Shown here in pieces: positions 9,749 through 20,400 of a stretch of 64,000 nt of DNA. The translations under genes and the position numbers were made by a program. Each line of letters begins with the position of its first letter. Position 1 is the stretch's first letter. The notes under the pieces were generated by a model. The model made no database searches. It was given only the letters and a program-made list of their open reading frames with translations, and was not told where the DNA came from. This stretch comes from Mycobacterium kyogaense (GTDB lineage Bacteria; Actinomycetota; Actinomycetes; Mycobacteriales; Mycobacteriaceae): positions 1 to 64,000 of the forward strand of contig NZ_QJUA01000010.1 in NCBI RefSeq assembly GCF_003254575.1. Direction: 5' to 3'.

Positions 9749-10690
9749 TCAGGCGTGGGATTTCTTCTTCTTGCCGAACGGCAGGACAGACACGATTCCG
9801 ACGACCAGAGCGCCGACGACGAGACCGATCACCGCCGATGCGGCAGTGTTAACCAGCCAGGCGAGCACGGCGCCGACACCGCCGACGTGGTGGACGTATT
9901 CCTCGGCGTGGTGCACGAGGGAGTAGGGGCCGTGCCAGCCGAGTGTGTCGGTGCCGACGAGCAGGATGTGCCCGCCCACCCACAGCATCGCCGCCGTTCC
10001 GACGACGGACAGGAAGCTCAGAAGCTTCGGCATACCGGCCACCAGCCCACGTCCGATGCGCTGCACGAAGGAGCTGGATCGCTGGGTGAAGTGGAGCCCG
10101 ACGTCGTCCATCTTGACGATGCCGGCGACCACGCCGTAGACCGCCGCGGTGATCACCACGGCGACGACGAGCAGGATCAGCAACCGCGGCCAGAACGATT
10201 CTGCGGCAACCTCGTTCAGCGCGATCACCATGATCTCGGCGGAGAGGATGAAGTCCGTGCGGATCGCGCCCGCAACCATCTGCTTCTCGGCGTCCGGGCC
10301 TCGGGCGGCGGCGGTCTCGTGATGCGCGCCGTGGCCGAGGAACTTGCCGAACACCTTCTCGGCGCCCTCGTAGCACAGGTACGTCGCGCCGAGCATCAGG
10401 ATCGGCGTGAGCAGCCATGGCGCGAACTGACTGAGCAGCAGCGCCGCAGGCAGGATGAAGACGATCTTGTTGCGCAGCGAGCCGATGGCGATCCGTTTGA
10501 TGATCGGCAGCTCACGCTCGGCAGTGACCCCGTGCACGTACTGCGGGGTGACCGCCGTGTCGTCGATGACGACCCCGGCAGCCTTGGCAGTCGCCCGCCC
10601 CGCGGCCGCGCCCACATCGTCGACGGATGCGGCCGCCATCCTGGCCAGCGCCGCCACATCGTCGAGGAGGGCGAACAGTCCGCCGCTCAC
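9749..10690 (-). CDS. DUF808 (YedI-like) inner-membrane protein
   Basis: About 313 residues from the GTG at 10690 (MSGGLFALLDDVAALARMAAASVDD), which has AGAGGTG upstream and matches the start of E. coli YedI-type proteins. An ATG at 10709-10711 would add seven residues. There are about six hydrophobic helices, a conserved cytoplasmic KRIAIGSLRNKIVF segment, and LCYEGAEKVFGKFLGHGAHH, where histidines cluster. Family function is unknown. The C-terminus is lysine-rich (GKKKKSHA). Confidence 0.85.
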   Translation of the reverse strand: MSGGLFALLDDVAALARMAAASVDDVGAAAGRATAKAAGVVIDDTAVTPQYVHGVTAERELPIIKRIAIGSLRNKIVFILPAALLLSQFAPWLLTPILMLGATYLCYEGAEKVFGKFLGHGAHHETAAARGPDAEKQMVAGAIRTDFILSAEIMVIALNEVAAESFWPRLLILLVVAVVITAAVYGVVAGIVKMDDVGLHFTQRSSSFVQRIGRGLVAGMPKLLSFLSVVGTAAMLWVGGHILLVGTDTLGWHGPYSLVHHAEEYVHHVGGVGAVLAWLVNTAASAVIGLVVGALVVGIVSVLPFGKKKKSHA

Positions 10691-10868
10691 CCGACACCTC
10701 TGATCGCACATGCGGTCATGGCGGGAAGGGTACCCGCAGCGGCCTGCCAGGACTCTGCCAGCTCCGAACTGCCGGATAAGCGCTCAGCGGTTGTCGGGAC
10801 ACCGTGTTACTTTGCGCTGGGATCGCTCGGGGGCAGCGTGACGGGGTCCCCGACAGAGGGGGTGGAGC

Positions 10869-11879
10869 ATGCCGAAGGTCGTCCGCCCGTGGCTGACGGT
10901 GGGGGTCGCCGCCCTCGGCATCGGCGCCATCGTCGCCGCACCCTCATCTGCCCCCAAAGGCGAAGTGCGCATCGAGAACTCGGCCATCGTCCAGAACGAG
11001 ACGCAGGGTCCGCTGCAGTACTACCCCGACGTGCTGTCGCGGTCGCTGGCCAATGCGCGGCGTCTCGTCGCCGAATACCTCGAGGACCCGCTTCCCGTCG
11101 TCCGAGCGGTCGCCGACAACCAGCACCGCGCCGTCACCGAGGTGCTGCGGGCCGCCGCCGAACTGGACCCCGAGGCGTTCGCGCAGGCCGTCCTCTCCGC
11201 GGCGAACCAACCGGTCGTAAGTCTCGGCCGCGTGGTCGCCCGCGGCGAACCGGTCCGGACCGCGAACAGCCTGCTGGTCAGGTTGGCGTTGCCCGCAGCC
11301 AGTGGCGTGCTGGCCGGCGGAGCCGGGGTGGCCGACGTCGTCGATGCGGCGACCGACCTCGATCCCGTTCGTGTCGCCGGTGGGCTGGTCAATCTCCCGG
11401 CCCGGACCATGGACGGACTGCTCAACGGTCGCGTGGACGGTGAGCGCGACGAGTACTTCGGTCTTCTCGGGGCCGTCGTGGAAGCCCCTGTGAGCGACCA
11501 GATCTCGGGCCCTGTCGACTATCTCATCGATTCCCTGCAGGACATCGGCGACACGATCGCGGCATCTTCCTCCGACGCCGACGCCGACGCCCTGGCCCAC
11601 GCGGCTGCGCCCCCCGGGGTGGCGTCTGCGGCGCCGGCCGCTGACGAGGAAGCTCCCGCACCACGGCCGCGGAGCACACGGACACAGCGCCGCGACACTG
11701 GTGTCGTAGCGGAGGACGGGGACACGCCGGCGCGCGACCGCTCCGCGGAGAACGGCGCCTCGCTGAGCTCCGATGACCCAGACCACGCAGATGCCTCCGA
11801 CCCGTCGGGCACCGAGTCCACCTCGCGCCATCCACACCGAAAACATTCGCCGGCCGACACCGACGGCCCGTCGGCGTAG
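10869..11879 (+). CDS. Exported protein of unknown function with disordered acidic tail
   Basis: 336 residues. ATG 10869 follows a GGGGGTGGAG ribosome site. Residues 5-25 (RPWLTVGVAALGIGAIVAAPSSA) form an N-terminal hydrophobic segment that may be cleaved or act as an anchor. Residues 40-235 are predicted helical (ARRLVAEYLEDPLPVVRAVADNQ) without a recognisable domain. From about 240 to the end it is low-complexity (Ala, Asp, Ser, Pro, Arg), typical of a disordered envelope or periplasmic tail. I do not recognise the family. Confidence 0.7.
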   Translation: MPKVVRPWLTVGVAALGIGAIVAAPSSAPKGEVRIENSAIVQNETQGPLQYYPDVLSRSLANARRLVAEYLEDPLPVVRAVADNQHRAVTEVLRAAAELDPEAFAQAVLSAANQPVVSLGRVVARGEPVRTANSLLVRLALPAASGVLAGGAGVADVVDAATDLDPVRVAGGLVNLPARTMDGLLNGRVDGERDEYFGLLGAVVEAPVSDQISGPVDYLIDSLQDIGDTIAASSSDADADALAHAAAPPGVASAAPAADEEAPAPRPRSTRTQRRDTGVVAEDGDTPARDRSAENGASLSSDDPDHADASDPSGTESTSRHPHRKHSPADTDGPSA

Positions 11880-11946
11880 CTCGAGGGAGTTTCGAGCCGC
11901 GGCGGCTCGGGTATCTGCGGGGCACCCTGCGACAGATTGGTGGCCC

Positions 11947-12423
11947 ATGAAATCCCATCCGAGGACCCGACTGGCCGTGTTCGGCGGCGCGACGCTTCTC
12001 GTGTTCGCCGTCGGCTGCGGCGGTGGCGACGGCGGCGACTCGAGCAGCACGTCGTCGACCACGGAGAGCAGCACCACCAGCACCACCAGCACATCGGTAC
12101 CGGCCAGCACCGCACCGTCGATGAGCACGAGTCCCGCCCCCGGTGGCGCGACAGGCGGCGGCGACGCCAACGGTGGCGGCGGGTCGATCCCGGGTGGTCC
12201 CACGGGTGGCGGTGACGCCAACGGTGGCGGTGGCTCCATCCCCGGCGGTCCCACGGGTGGCGGTGACGCCAACGGTGGCGGCGGCGCAATCCCCGGCGGT
12301 CCCACCGGTAGCGGCGGGCCCGGCGGAGGCGGCGGCTCCATCCCCGGCGGCCCGACCGGTAGCGGCGGACCCGGCGGAGGCAGCGGCTGCGTGCCCGGCG
12401 TCGGCTGCATCTCGGTGCCCTGA
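11947..12423 (+). CDS. Lipoprotein with Ser/Thr linker and glycine-rich tandem repeats
   Basis: 158 residues from ATG 11947. Residues 8-25 are hydrophobic and end AVGC, a plausible lipobox with Cys near 25. A GGGDGGDSSSTSS... Ser/Thr-rich linker runs to about 68, followed by five 17-residue repeats (T-GGGDAN-GGGG-SIPGGP, last copies degenerate). It ends with GCVPGVGCISVP, whose two cysteines could form a disulfide. It would be anchored on the outer face of the plasma membrane with an extended glycine rod. Function unknown. The stop is 8 bases before the HAD gene. Confidence 0.7.
   Translation: MKSHPRTRLAVFGGATLLVFAVGCGGGDGGDSSSTSSTTESSTTSTTSTSVPASTAPSMSTSPAPGGATGGGDANGGGGSIPGGPTGGGDANGGGGSIPGGPTGGGDANGGGGAIPGGPTGSGGPGGGGGSIPGGPTGSGGPGGGSGCVPGVGCISVP
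12151..12405 (+). repeat. Five 51-bp tandem repeats within the lipoprotein gene
   Basis: Units begin at 12151, 12202, 12253, 12304 and 12355, all in frame. The first three encode T-GGGDAN-GGGG-(S/A)IPGGP nearly identically. The fourth and fifth change DAN to GPG and keep SIPGGP or diverge to CVPG. Such in-frame repeats can change copy number between strains. Confidence 0.85.
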
Positions 12424-12431
12424 GCCAGCCG

Positions 12432-13109
12432 ATGACACAGCCGGCTGTCCTGTTCGACGTTGACGGCACCCTGGTGGATTCGAACTATCTGCACGTCTAC
12501 GCCTGGGTCCGCGCGTTCGAAGCCGAAGGCGTGCCCGTCGCGGCGTGGCGCATCCATCGGTGCATCGGGATGGACGGCACGACGTTGGTGAAGACCCTGG
12601 CCGGCGAGGATGCCGGCCAGGGTCAGCTCGATCAGCTCAAGGATCGGCACAGCGAGTTCTACCAGGAGAGCACGCACCTGCTGACTCCGCTGCCGGGTGC
12701 GCGCGACCTGCTGCGCCGGGTCGCCGGCCTCGGCCTGCAGGTGGTGCTGGCCACCTCGGCCCCCGACGACGAGTTGCGCACGCTGCGTGAGGTTCTCGAC
12801 TGCGACGACGTGGTGTCCGAGGTCACGTCGTCCGCGGATGTCGACACGGCCAAGCCGCAACCCGACATCGTCGAGGTGGCGTTGGCACGGGCCGGCGTCA
12901 CGGCAGCTCAGGCGGTGTTCGTCGGTGACGCGGTGTGGGACTGCGAGGCCGCCCGGCGGGCGAAGGTGACCTCTGTCGGCGTGCTGTCCGGCGGAGTGTC
13001 ACGCGCGGAGCTGTCCGAGGCCGGTGCGGCCGCCGTGTTCGAAGACGCCGCCGAGCTGTTGGCTCATCTCGACACCTCGCCGATCGGCGAGCTCGCCGCT
13101 AACTCCTGA
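12432..13109 (+). CDS. HAD-family phosphatase
   Basis: 225 residues of the phosphoglycolate phosphatase / beta-phosphoglucomutase subgroup. Motif I is DVDGT (Asp9, Asp11), motif II is TSA near 114, motif III is KPQPD near 141, and motif IV is GDAVWD near 159. The four-helix cap sits between motifs I and II. It probably dephosphorylates a small cytoplasmic metabolite; the substrate cannot be read from sequence. Its 3' end overlaps the convergent mmpL gene by 11 bases. Confidence 0.9.
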   Translation: MTQPAVLFDVDGTLVDSNYLHVYAWVRAFEAEGVPVAAWRIHRCIGMDGTTLVKTLAGEDAGQGQLDQLKDRHSEFYQESTHLLTPLPGARDLLRRVAGLGLQVVLATSAPDDELRTLREVLDCDDVVSEVTSSADVDTAKPQPDIVEVALARAGVTAAQAVFVGDAVWDCEAARRAKVTSVGVLSGGVSRAELSEAGAAAVFEDAAELLAHLDTSPIGELAANS

Positions 13110-15921
13110 GCGCGGCCAGTCTGCGCTGAGACGCAGGACTGGGCACGTGTTGGGGCCACCAGAACCAGCGGCCCAGTATGGTGGCCATCGCCGGCGTCAT
13201 GAACGACCGCACGATCAGTGTGTCGAACAGAAGGCCCAGCGCGATGGTGGTCCCGACCTGGGCCATCACCGCCAAGTCGCTGAACGCGAACGACGCCATC
13301 GTGAACGCGAACACCAGCCCCGCCGAGGTCACCACCGATCCGGTGCCCGCCATCGAGCGGATGATGCCGGTCTTCAAGCCGCCGACCTTCTCTTCCTTCA
13401 ACCGCGACACGAGCAGAAGGTTGTAGTCGGACCCGACGGCGAGCAGCAGGATCACCGACATCGGCAACACCATCCAGTGCAGCTCGAGCCCGATCAGGTG
13501 CTGCCACAGCAGAATGGACAACCCGAACGACGCACCGAGGGACAACAGCACGGTGCCGACGATCACCGCGGCGGCGATCGCAGCCCGCGTGATGATCAAC
13601 ATGATGACGAAAACCAGGGTGACAGCGGCGATCACGGCGATCAACAGGTCGTAGTGCGAACCGTCCTTCATGTCTTTGTAGGTGGGTGCGGTGCCGGCGA
13701 GGAAGACCGTGGAACCCTCCAACGGCGTGCCTTTGATCGCCTCCTTGGCCGCAGTCTTGATCGGGTCCACCGTGTCGAGGCCCTCGAGGGTCGCCGGATC
13801 GCCCTCGTGACTGATGATGAACCGCACCGACTTTCCGTCAGGTGAGATGAACTGCTGGATACCGCGCTGAAAAGCTTTGTTGGTGAACACTTCTGGAGGC
13901 AGATAGAACGTATCGTCGTTGCGCGAGTCGTCGAATGCATCACCCATGGCCGACGCATTGTCCTGTTGCGCCGCGATCTGGTCCTGCATGCCCTTCTGCG
14001 TCTGGTACATCGTCAACATCATCGATTTCATCGACCGCATGGTGTCGATCTGACTGGGCAGCATTGCTACCAGCTGGGGCATCAGCGTGTCGAGGCGTTC
14101 CAGGTCGGGAACGATGTTGCCGATGTCCTCGCTCATCGTGTTGATGCCGTCGAGGGTGTCGAACACCGAGCGGATCGCCCAGCACACCGGGATGTTGTAG
14201 CAGTGCGGTTCCCAGTAGAAGTAGCTGCGCAGCGGACGGATGAAATCGTCGAAGGTGGCGATGTTGTCGCGCAGCGTGGCGACGTCGACGGCGGTGTCCT
14301 TGGTCTTGAGGACCAGCTGATGCGTGGTGTCGCGCATCTGCTGCGTGACGCTGTACATCTTCTGCATCGTCTCGATGCTCTTCTGCATCTCGTCGGCCTG
14401 GCGGAGCATGTCGGCCATCCGGTCCTGCTGGTACTTCTGGTTCAACTGCGAGAGCGTGCCCTGCACACTCATCCGGAATGGAATCGTGCTGTGCTTGATC
14501 GGCTTCCCGTCAGGCCGCGTGATCGTCTGCACGCGCGCGACACCCGGCACGCGGAACAGGGCCTTGGCGATCTTGTCGATGACCAGGAAGTCCGCGGGAT
14601 TGCGCAGGTCGTGGTCGCTCTGCACCATCAGCAGGGTGGGGTTCATCCGCGCCGTGCCGAAGTGACGCTCAGCAGCGGCGTAACCGACGTTGGCCGGGAT
14701 GTCCGACGGTAGGTAGTTGCGGGCGTCGTAGTTGGTCTTGTAGCCGGGCAACGTCACGAGTCCGACGAGCGCCAGAGCCAACGTTCCGGCCAGCACCGGA
14801 ACGGGCCAGCGCACGACCAGCGTGCCGATGCGCCGCCAACCCCTGGAGCTGATCGCGCGTTTGGGAGCGAACGCGCCGAAGCGGCCCGCCACCACGACGA
14901 CTGCCGGCCCGAGCGTCAGGGCGGCCAGCACCGCCACCAGGGTGCCCACCGCGCATGGCACGCCGAGCGAACTGAAGTACGGAAGCCGGGTGAAGCTGAG
15001 GCAGGACATGGCGCCCGCGATCGTCAGCCCCGACCCGAGGATGACGTGCGCGGTGCCGTTGAACATCGTGTAGAAGGCCGTCACCCGGTCCTGCCCGGCG
15101 CCGAGTGCCTCCTGATACCGCCCGATGGCGAAGATCGCGTAGTCCGTTCCCGCCGCGATGACCATCAGCACCAGCAGGTTCACCGCGAACGTGGACAGGC
15201 CGATGACGTCGTTGATCGCCAGGAACGACACGATGCCGCGGGCCGCGCCGAGTTCGATGAACACCATGAACAGGATCAGCAGCATCGTGACGACGGACCG
15301 GTAGACCAGCAGCAGCATGAGCGCGATGACGCCGATGGTGATCAGTGTGACCTTGAAGATGCTTCGGTCACCGGCGTGCGCCTGGTCGGCGATCAGCGGC
15401 GCCGGTCCCGTCACGTAGGCCGTCATGCCCGGCGGCGCGGGTGTGGAGTCGACGATCTCGCGGACCGCTTCGACTGACTGGTTCGCCAGCGGCTCACCCT
15501 GATTGCCGTGCAGATTGAGCTGGACGTATGCGGCTTTGCCGTCCGCGCTCTGCGCGCCGGCGGCCGTCAGTGGGTCCCCCCAGAAGTCGGCGACGTGCTG
15601 GACGTGGGTGGTGTCGGCCTCGAGCTTGTCGACGAGTGAGTCGTAGTAGCGGTGCGCGTCGTCGCCGAGCGGGTGATCGCCCTCGATGACGATCATCGCG
15701 GTGCTGTCGGAGTCGAACTCCTCGAAGTTCTCCCCGATCTGCTTCATCGAGATCCAGGCGGGGCCGTCCTTGGCGGCCAGGCCCACGGTCCGGTCCGCAC
15801 CGACCTCCTCGAGCGATGGAAGCAGGACGTTGGTCGCGACGGTCAGCAGGATCCAGCCCAGCAGAATGGGCACGGCGAGAGCGCGGACGACCCGCGCCAC
15901 TCCCGAGTGCTCACTCGCCAT
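13099..15921 (-). CDS. mmpL: MmpL-family RND transporter
   Basis: 940 residues with the two-repeat RND/MmpL plan: TM1 at 12-32, a large periplasmic loop, TM2-6, a second long loop with a coiled-coil-like stretch ([24 protein letters not shown]), then TM7-12. The proton-relay motifs AGTDYAIF and VGSDYNLLL are present in TM4 and TM10. The CYNIPVCW cysteine pair in loop 2 matches the MmpL4/5 subgroup. It would export a lipid or siderophore. No mmpS partner is adjacent. ATG 15921 follows GGACGGGGCACG. It stands alone, with 227 bases to the divergent polymerase gene. Confidence 0.93.
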   Translation of the reverse strand: MASEHSGVARVVRALAVPILLGWILLTVATNVLLPSLEEVGADRTVGLAAKDGPAWISMKQIGENFEEFDSDSTAMIVIEGDHPLGDDAHRYYDSLVDKLEADTTHVQHVADFWGDPLTAAGAQSADGKAAYVQLNLHGNQGEPLANQSVEAVREIVDSTPAPPGMTAYVTGPAPLIADQAHAGDRSIFKVTLITIGVIALMLLLVYRSVVTMLLILFMVFIELGAARGIVSFLAINDVIGLSTFAVNLLVLMVIAAGTDYAIFAIGRYQEALGAGQDRVTAFYTMFNGTAHVILGSGLTIAGAMSCLSFTRLPYFSSLGVPCAVGTLVAVLAALTLGPAVVVVAGRFGAFAPKRAISSRGWRRIGTLVVRWPVPVLAGTLALALVGLVTLPGYKTNYDARNYLPSDIPANVGYAAAERHFGTARMNPTLLMVQSDHDLRNPADFLVIDKIAKALFRVPGVARVQTITRPDGKPIKHSTIPFRMSVQGTLSQLNQKYQQDRMADMLRQADEMQKSIETMQKMYSVTQQMRDTTHQLVLKTKDTAVDVATLRDNIATFDDFIRPLRSYFYWEPHCYNIPVCWAIRSVFDTLDGINTMSEDIGNIVPDLERLDTLMPQLVAMLPSQIDTMRSMKSMMLTMYQTQKGMQDQIAAQQDNASAMGDAFDDSRNDDTFYLPPEVFTNKAFQRGIQQFISPDGKSVRFIISHEGDPATLEGLDTVDPIKTAAKEAIKGTPLEGSTVFLAGTAPTYKDMKDGSHYDLLIAVIAAVTLVFVIMLIITRAAIAAAVIVGTVLLSLGASFGLSILLWQHLIGLELHWMVLPMSVILLLAVGSDYNLLLVSRLKEEKVGGLKTGIIRSMAGTGSVVTSAGLVFAFTMASFAFSDLAVMAQVGTTIALGLLFDTLIVRSFMTPAMATILGRWFWWPQHVPSPASQRRLAALRS

Positions 15922-16148
15922 CGTGCCCCGTCCCCATCAAGCCTGACCTCGCCCTTTTCCAGGCCCTTTGCAGACCCACATTCTGGAGCCGCTCGCGCTT
16001 CACCCGGCGCGTCGAAGATACATACAACTAGCTCATCAAATCTTTCGCTGTTGATCCGGGCAGACGTTACCGGTTCGCCACCGTGCGCTCGCCGCGCCCG
16101 GCGAAACGGACTCGGGAACGTCACTGTTGCGTCCGTAAGCTGAGACTC

Positions 16149-17114
16149 GTGCCTGGGCAGCAGCGTCACGGGGTCGATCTCAGCAATCTCGACCAGCCCC
16201 TCGGGGCGGACGCCGAAGCGACCAAGGGCGATCTCGTCGACTATCTCGACGCTGTCGCAGACCGAATACTGCCCGTGCTCGCGCACCGTCCGCTGACCGT
16301 CCTGCGAGTGCTCCGCGGCCGTGCCCCGTTCATGCAGAAGAACCTGCCGGCGTACACACCCGAGTGGGTGCCGACGGTGCACCTGTGGGCCGAGGCCTCG
16401 CATCGCGACGTCCGCTACGCACTGTGCAACGACAGGCGCACGCTGATGTGGCTGGCCAATCAGCGTGCCGTCGAATACCACCCGGCACTGGGCCTGGCCG
16501 ACGACATCTACCGGCCCACCCACCTGATCCTCGATCTCGACCCGCCGGACGGCGCGGAGTTCGCGACGGTCGTCGCGGTCGCGGAGCTGGTCCGCAGGGC
16601 GCTGGCGGACGTCGGGCTGACGGGTGCGGTGAAGACCAGCGGCTCACGAGGGGTGCACGTCTTCGTTCCCGTCGACCTCGACGGGCTGGCGACACCGGGT
16701 GAGGACGTGGCCGCGGCGACACGCGCGCTCGCCGCTCGTGCCGAGGCGCTCGATCCCACGATCGCGACCACGGCGTTCATCGTCTCCGATCGCGCCGGCA
16801 AAGTGTTCATCGACGCCACCCGATCGGGCGGGGCCACTGTGGCGGCGGCGTACAGCCCGCGCCTGCGGCCCGGAACCCCGGTGTCGTTCCCGGTCGCGTG
16901 GTCGGATCTGGCCAGCGTGCGTCCGGCGGACTTCACCATCACCACGGCGCTGACGCATCTGGGCGGACGGGACCCGTGGGCGGAGGCGATGCCGGCGCCG
17001 CAGCGGCTGCCCGGGGAGCTGATCACGCACGGCAGGACCATCCCGGTTGCGCGTGTCGCGGCGATGCACGAAGGGAAGCGACGGGCCCGCGCCCGCAGAC
17101 AGGCGGGCGGGTGA
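16149..17114 (+). CDS. LigD-type polymerase/primase (stand-alone PolDom)
   Basis: 321 residues from GTG 16149. It is an archaeo-eukaryotic primase fold as in the polymerase domain of LigD and mycobacterial PolD proteins. It shows the primer/template loop APFMQKNLP, the catalytic LDLDPP pair of aspartates near residue 128, KTSGSRGVHVF (catalytic His), and a third acidic site, VFIDATRSG. It adds short DNA or RNA patches during gap repair or end joining. No ligase or nuclease domain is attached. The in-frame upstream extension to 16083 is not supported. Confidence 0.88.
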   Translation: MPGQQRHGVDLSNLDQPLGADAEATKGDLVDYLDAVADRILPVLAHRPLTVLRVLRGRAPFMQKNLPAYTPEWVPTVHLWAEASHRDVRYALCNDRRTLMWLANQRAVEYHPALGLADDIYRPTHLILDLDPPDGAEFATVVAVAELVRRALADVGLTGAVKTSGSRGVHVFVPVDLDGLATPGEDVAAATRALAARAEALDPTIATTAFIVSDRAGKVFIDATRSGGATVAAAYSPRLRPGTPVSFPVAWSDLASVRPADFTITTALTHLGGRDPWAEAMPAPQRLPGELITHGRTIPVARVAAMHEGKRRARARRQAGG

Positions 17115-17127
17115 CTCACGGCTTCTG

Positions 17128-17454
17128 TTACTGCGGGGGCGGCGCCGCCACCGTGGTCACCTTGTCGAGGCCGCTCACCGTCAGGACCGACATCAGGATG
17201 GGGTTGACGAGCACGTTGATGGCATCGGCATGCTCGAACAGGACGCTGATGGCGCCGCTGTCCAGGTACTCGATCCGGGTCAGGTCGACACGCACCGGGG
17301 TGGCATCCGTGACGTCACGGCCGGTGCGCACCGCCGCCCCGAGGGCTTCGGAGAACTCGGCGACGTTGCTCAGGTCGAGTTCGCCGGCAGCCATCACCAC
17401 GGTGGTGCCGTCATCGCGGCGGTCGGTGTGCACCTGCAGCGGCGTCGCCATCAT
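17128..17454 (-). CDS. STAS-domain anti-anti-sigma factor (downstream)
   Basis: 108 residues, single STAS domain. The phosphorylatable serine is Ser66 in YLDSGAIS, and ELDLSNVAEFSEAL is the typical first strand-helix. The ATG overlaps the stop of the giant hybrid kinase as ATGA, so it is co-translated with it. By analogy with SpoIIAA/RsbV, its unphosphorylated form would bind a serine-kinase anti-sigma factor and free a sigma factor. The RsbW-like and PP2C domains next door are the likely kinase and phosphatase for Ser66. Confidence 0.88.
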   Translation of the reverse strand: MMATPLQVHTDRRDDGTTVVMAAGELDLSNVAEFSEALGAAVRTGRDVTDATPVRVDLTRIEYLDSGAISVLFEHADAINVLVNPILMSVLTVSGLDKVTTVAAPPPQ

Positions 17455-20400
17455 CCGATCCTCGTCTGCATGTGCACCGTGGTGCCGGTGGTCTGGGGGT
17501 CGATGGAGACATCCTGCATCAGAGCCTGCATCAGCCCAAGTCCGCGTCCCCGGTGGATGGCCGGCGTCGCTGCCGGTGGCTTCCAGCGGCCGGTGTCGCG
17601 GACGGTGACGCGGAGATGATCGGCGAACGCGCTCGCGGACAGGCTGACCGTTCCGCCGGGATCGTCACGGTGGCCGTGTTCGACCGCGTTCGCCATCGCC
17701 TCACCGACCGCGATGAGCACGTCGAGCGTCTGCTCTTTGCTGACGCCGGCGCTGCCCAGCCATGTCCGCAGCGCGGCTCTGCTCGGCGCCAGTTCGCCGA
17801 CGTCCGCGGTGATGTCGAGTTCCAGGGGTGCGGGCTGCCGGTAGAGCAGCAGGGCCACGTCGTCTTCGTATCCCCTGTCGGGCGCGAGCCCGGCCATGAT
17901 CACGTCGGCGAGTTCGTCCAGTGCGGTGCCGCGATGGGAACCCACCACGTCGGTGGCCCTGGCGATACCGTCGTCGATCGATTCCCGGCGCCGCTCGACC
18001 AGGCCGTCGGTGTAGAGCAGCAAGGTGGCGCGCGGCGGCATCGTGACCACCGCTTCGGGCCGCGACTGTGAATACCGCACGCCCAGCGGTGTCGAGCGAG
18101 CACCGTCGATGAGCTCGGTCGCCTGGTCTGCCAGCACGAGGATGGGTGGCGGGTGCCCCGCACAGGAGTAGGTCAGCTCACCGGTGCCCGGGGTCAGCAC
18201 CGCACAGAATGCAGTGGTGCAGCGGGCACCGGGCAGCCGAGCGGCGAACCGGTCGAGCGCCGAGAGCGTCGCCGCCGGGCTGGGATGCTCGAGCAGTAGC
18301 GCCCGGCACGCGCTGCGCAGCTGACCCATCACCGTCGCCGCGGCCAATCCGTGCCCGACACAGTCCCCGACGATCAGCCCGATCCGTCCGTCGTCGAGGT
18401 CGACGACGTCATACCAGTCCCCCCCGACCTGCAGCGGGCGCGTGGCGGGTTGATAGCGCACGGCGAACCCCGTCGACAGAGCGGGCCCGAGGATCGCGTG
18501 CTGCAACGCCAGGGCCGTCTCGCGCTGCTGGTCGATCTGGTGCACCCGCTGCAGGCCCTGACCGAGCCGGCCGGCCAACACGGTGAGCAGCGTGCGGTCT
18601 TCGGCGGTGAACCGGCGCTGCTCGAACAGCTCGATGTAGATCACCAGGATTCCACGGGGATGTTGCAGCGCCACACCGGCCGATCCCGGCTCCGGTGTCG
18701 CCGGATCGAGGAGGTCGCCATCGCGGAGGGCCGAGATCGCGTGTCGAGCGCGTTCCGACAACCCGTCCCAGCCTGCGACACTCTCGCCTGCACAGACGAC
18801 ATCCGTTGCGACCGTCGATGATTCGCCATCCCGAGGGGAAAGCGTGGCGGCGACGACCCGGCGGGCCTGCCAGACCGCGCGCAGCTGTTCGGCAGCGGCA
18901 CTCACCGCATCATCGAGCGTATCCGCCTGTGCCAGAGCCTCGTTCAGCGACGCCAGGGCCGACTCCCGCTGCACGAGGTAATGCTCGGCGGTTACGTCAC
19001 GCATCGTGCCGACCACCACCTTGCGGCCGGTGTCGGGGTCTTCGGCATGGCTGAACGTCGCGGTCACCCAGAGCCGATGCCCGTCGCGGTGGGTGACGGG
19101 CACCTCGTTGATCGTGCCGTGCGGCTCGTCCATCAGGTCGCCGAACGCCTCGGCGACTTCGCGATGGGCATCGGCGTCGGTGTCGGCCGATGGCCACCAG
19201 GGATAGATCGGCGCGTAGGGCAGTCCGGACGCGTCGAACCCGAGGATGTCGGTGAAGGCACCGTTGATCTCGATGACCGAGCCGTCTTCGTCGCACACGA
19301 AGAACGCGTCCTGCAACGAGTCGACCAGCGCTGTGCGCCACCGCGCGTGGTGATCACGCAGCCGGGCCAGTTCGACATTCGTGCGCACCCGTGCCAGCAG
19401 CTCGGCCGCGGCGAAGGGCTTGACCATGTAGTCGTCGGCACCGGCCTGCAGACCGCTGATCGACGCCTCCTGCCCCGCACGTGCGGACAGCAGCAGCACC
19501 GGTAACGCAGCAGTACGCCGATCGGCGCGCAACGCCCTCACCAGAGCGAGCCCGTCGAGCCCCGGCATCATCACGTCGCTGATCAGCATGTCCGGCGGGT
19601 CGGCGCGCACCGATTCGAGTGCGCGTAGACCGTCGGCGACCGCGTCGACGGTGTATCCGTCGGATCGCAGCAACCGGGTCAGGTACTCCCGCATGTCTGC
19701 GTTGTCATCGGCGACCAGCACGCGAACCGGGCCACCGGACAGCGGAGCAGGAACCGACCCGGGTGTCGAACGTGCTGCGGCGGAACCACTCTCGAGCCCC
19801 TCGTCACCCTGCCAGCGCATCGCTTCCTCGACGTATGCGTTCGCCGAAGCACCCAGCGGCCGGACCGACGCCGCGGCGATCGCGTCAGCGGGCAGGTGAG
19901 CGGCGCCGAAGGGCAGTCGGATGTCGAAGGTGGTGCCCACGCCGTGTGTGCTGTCCACATCGATGGTGCCGCCGTGCAGTTCGACGAGTTCCTTGACCAG
20001 TGCCAGCCCGATGCCGCTTCCCTCGTGCGAGCGCGCGGCGACGTTCTCGATGCGGTGGAACCGCTCGAACAGGCGCGGAACCTCGTCCGGCGGGACCCCG
20101 GTGCCGGTGTCGGACACGGTGATCGATGCCCGGTCGCCGTTGCGGCGGACGGTGACCGAGATCGTGCCCTGGAACGTGAATTTCAGTGCATTCGACAGCA
20201 GGTTGAAGACGATCTTCTCCCACATGTCCGTGTCGAGATACACCGGCTCGTCGAGCGTCGGGCAATCCACCGTGTAGGTCAGACCCGCGCGTTCCACGGC
20301 GGACCGGAACACACTCGCGAGTTCCGCGGTCGCCGCGCCGATGTCGACGGGCACATAGGTCGCCTGCGCGCGACCGGCCTCGATGCGCGAGAAGTCGAGC

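Noticed and set aside
10944-12860. A 638-codon minus-strand frame over the exported protein, lipoprotein and HAD genes
   Set aside because: The proline-rich stretch is the reverse of the glycine repeat; the plus-strand genes have clear motifs.
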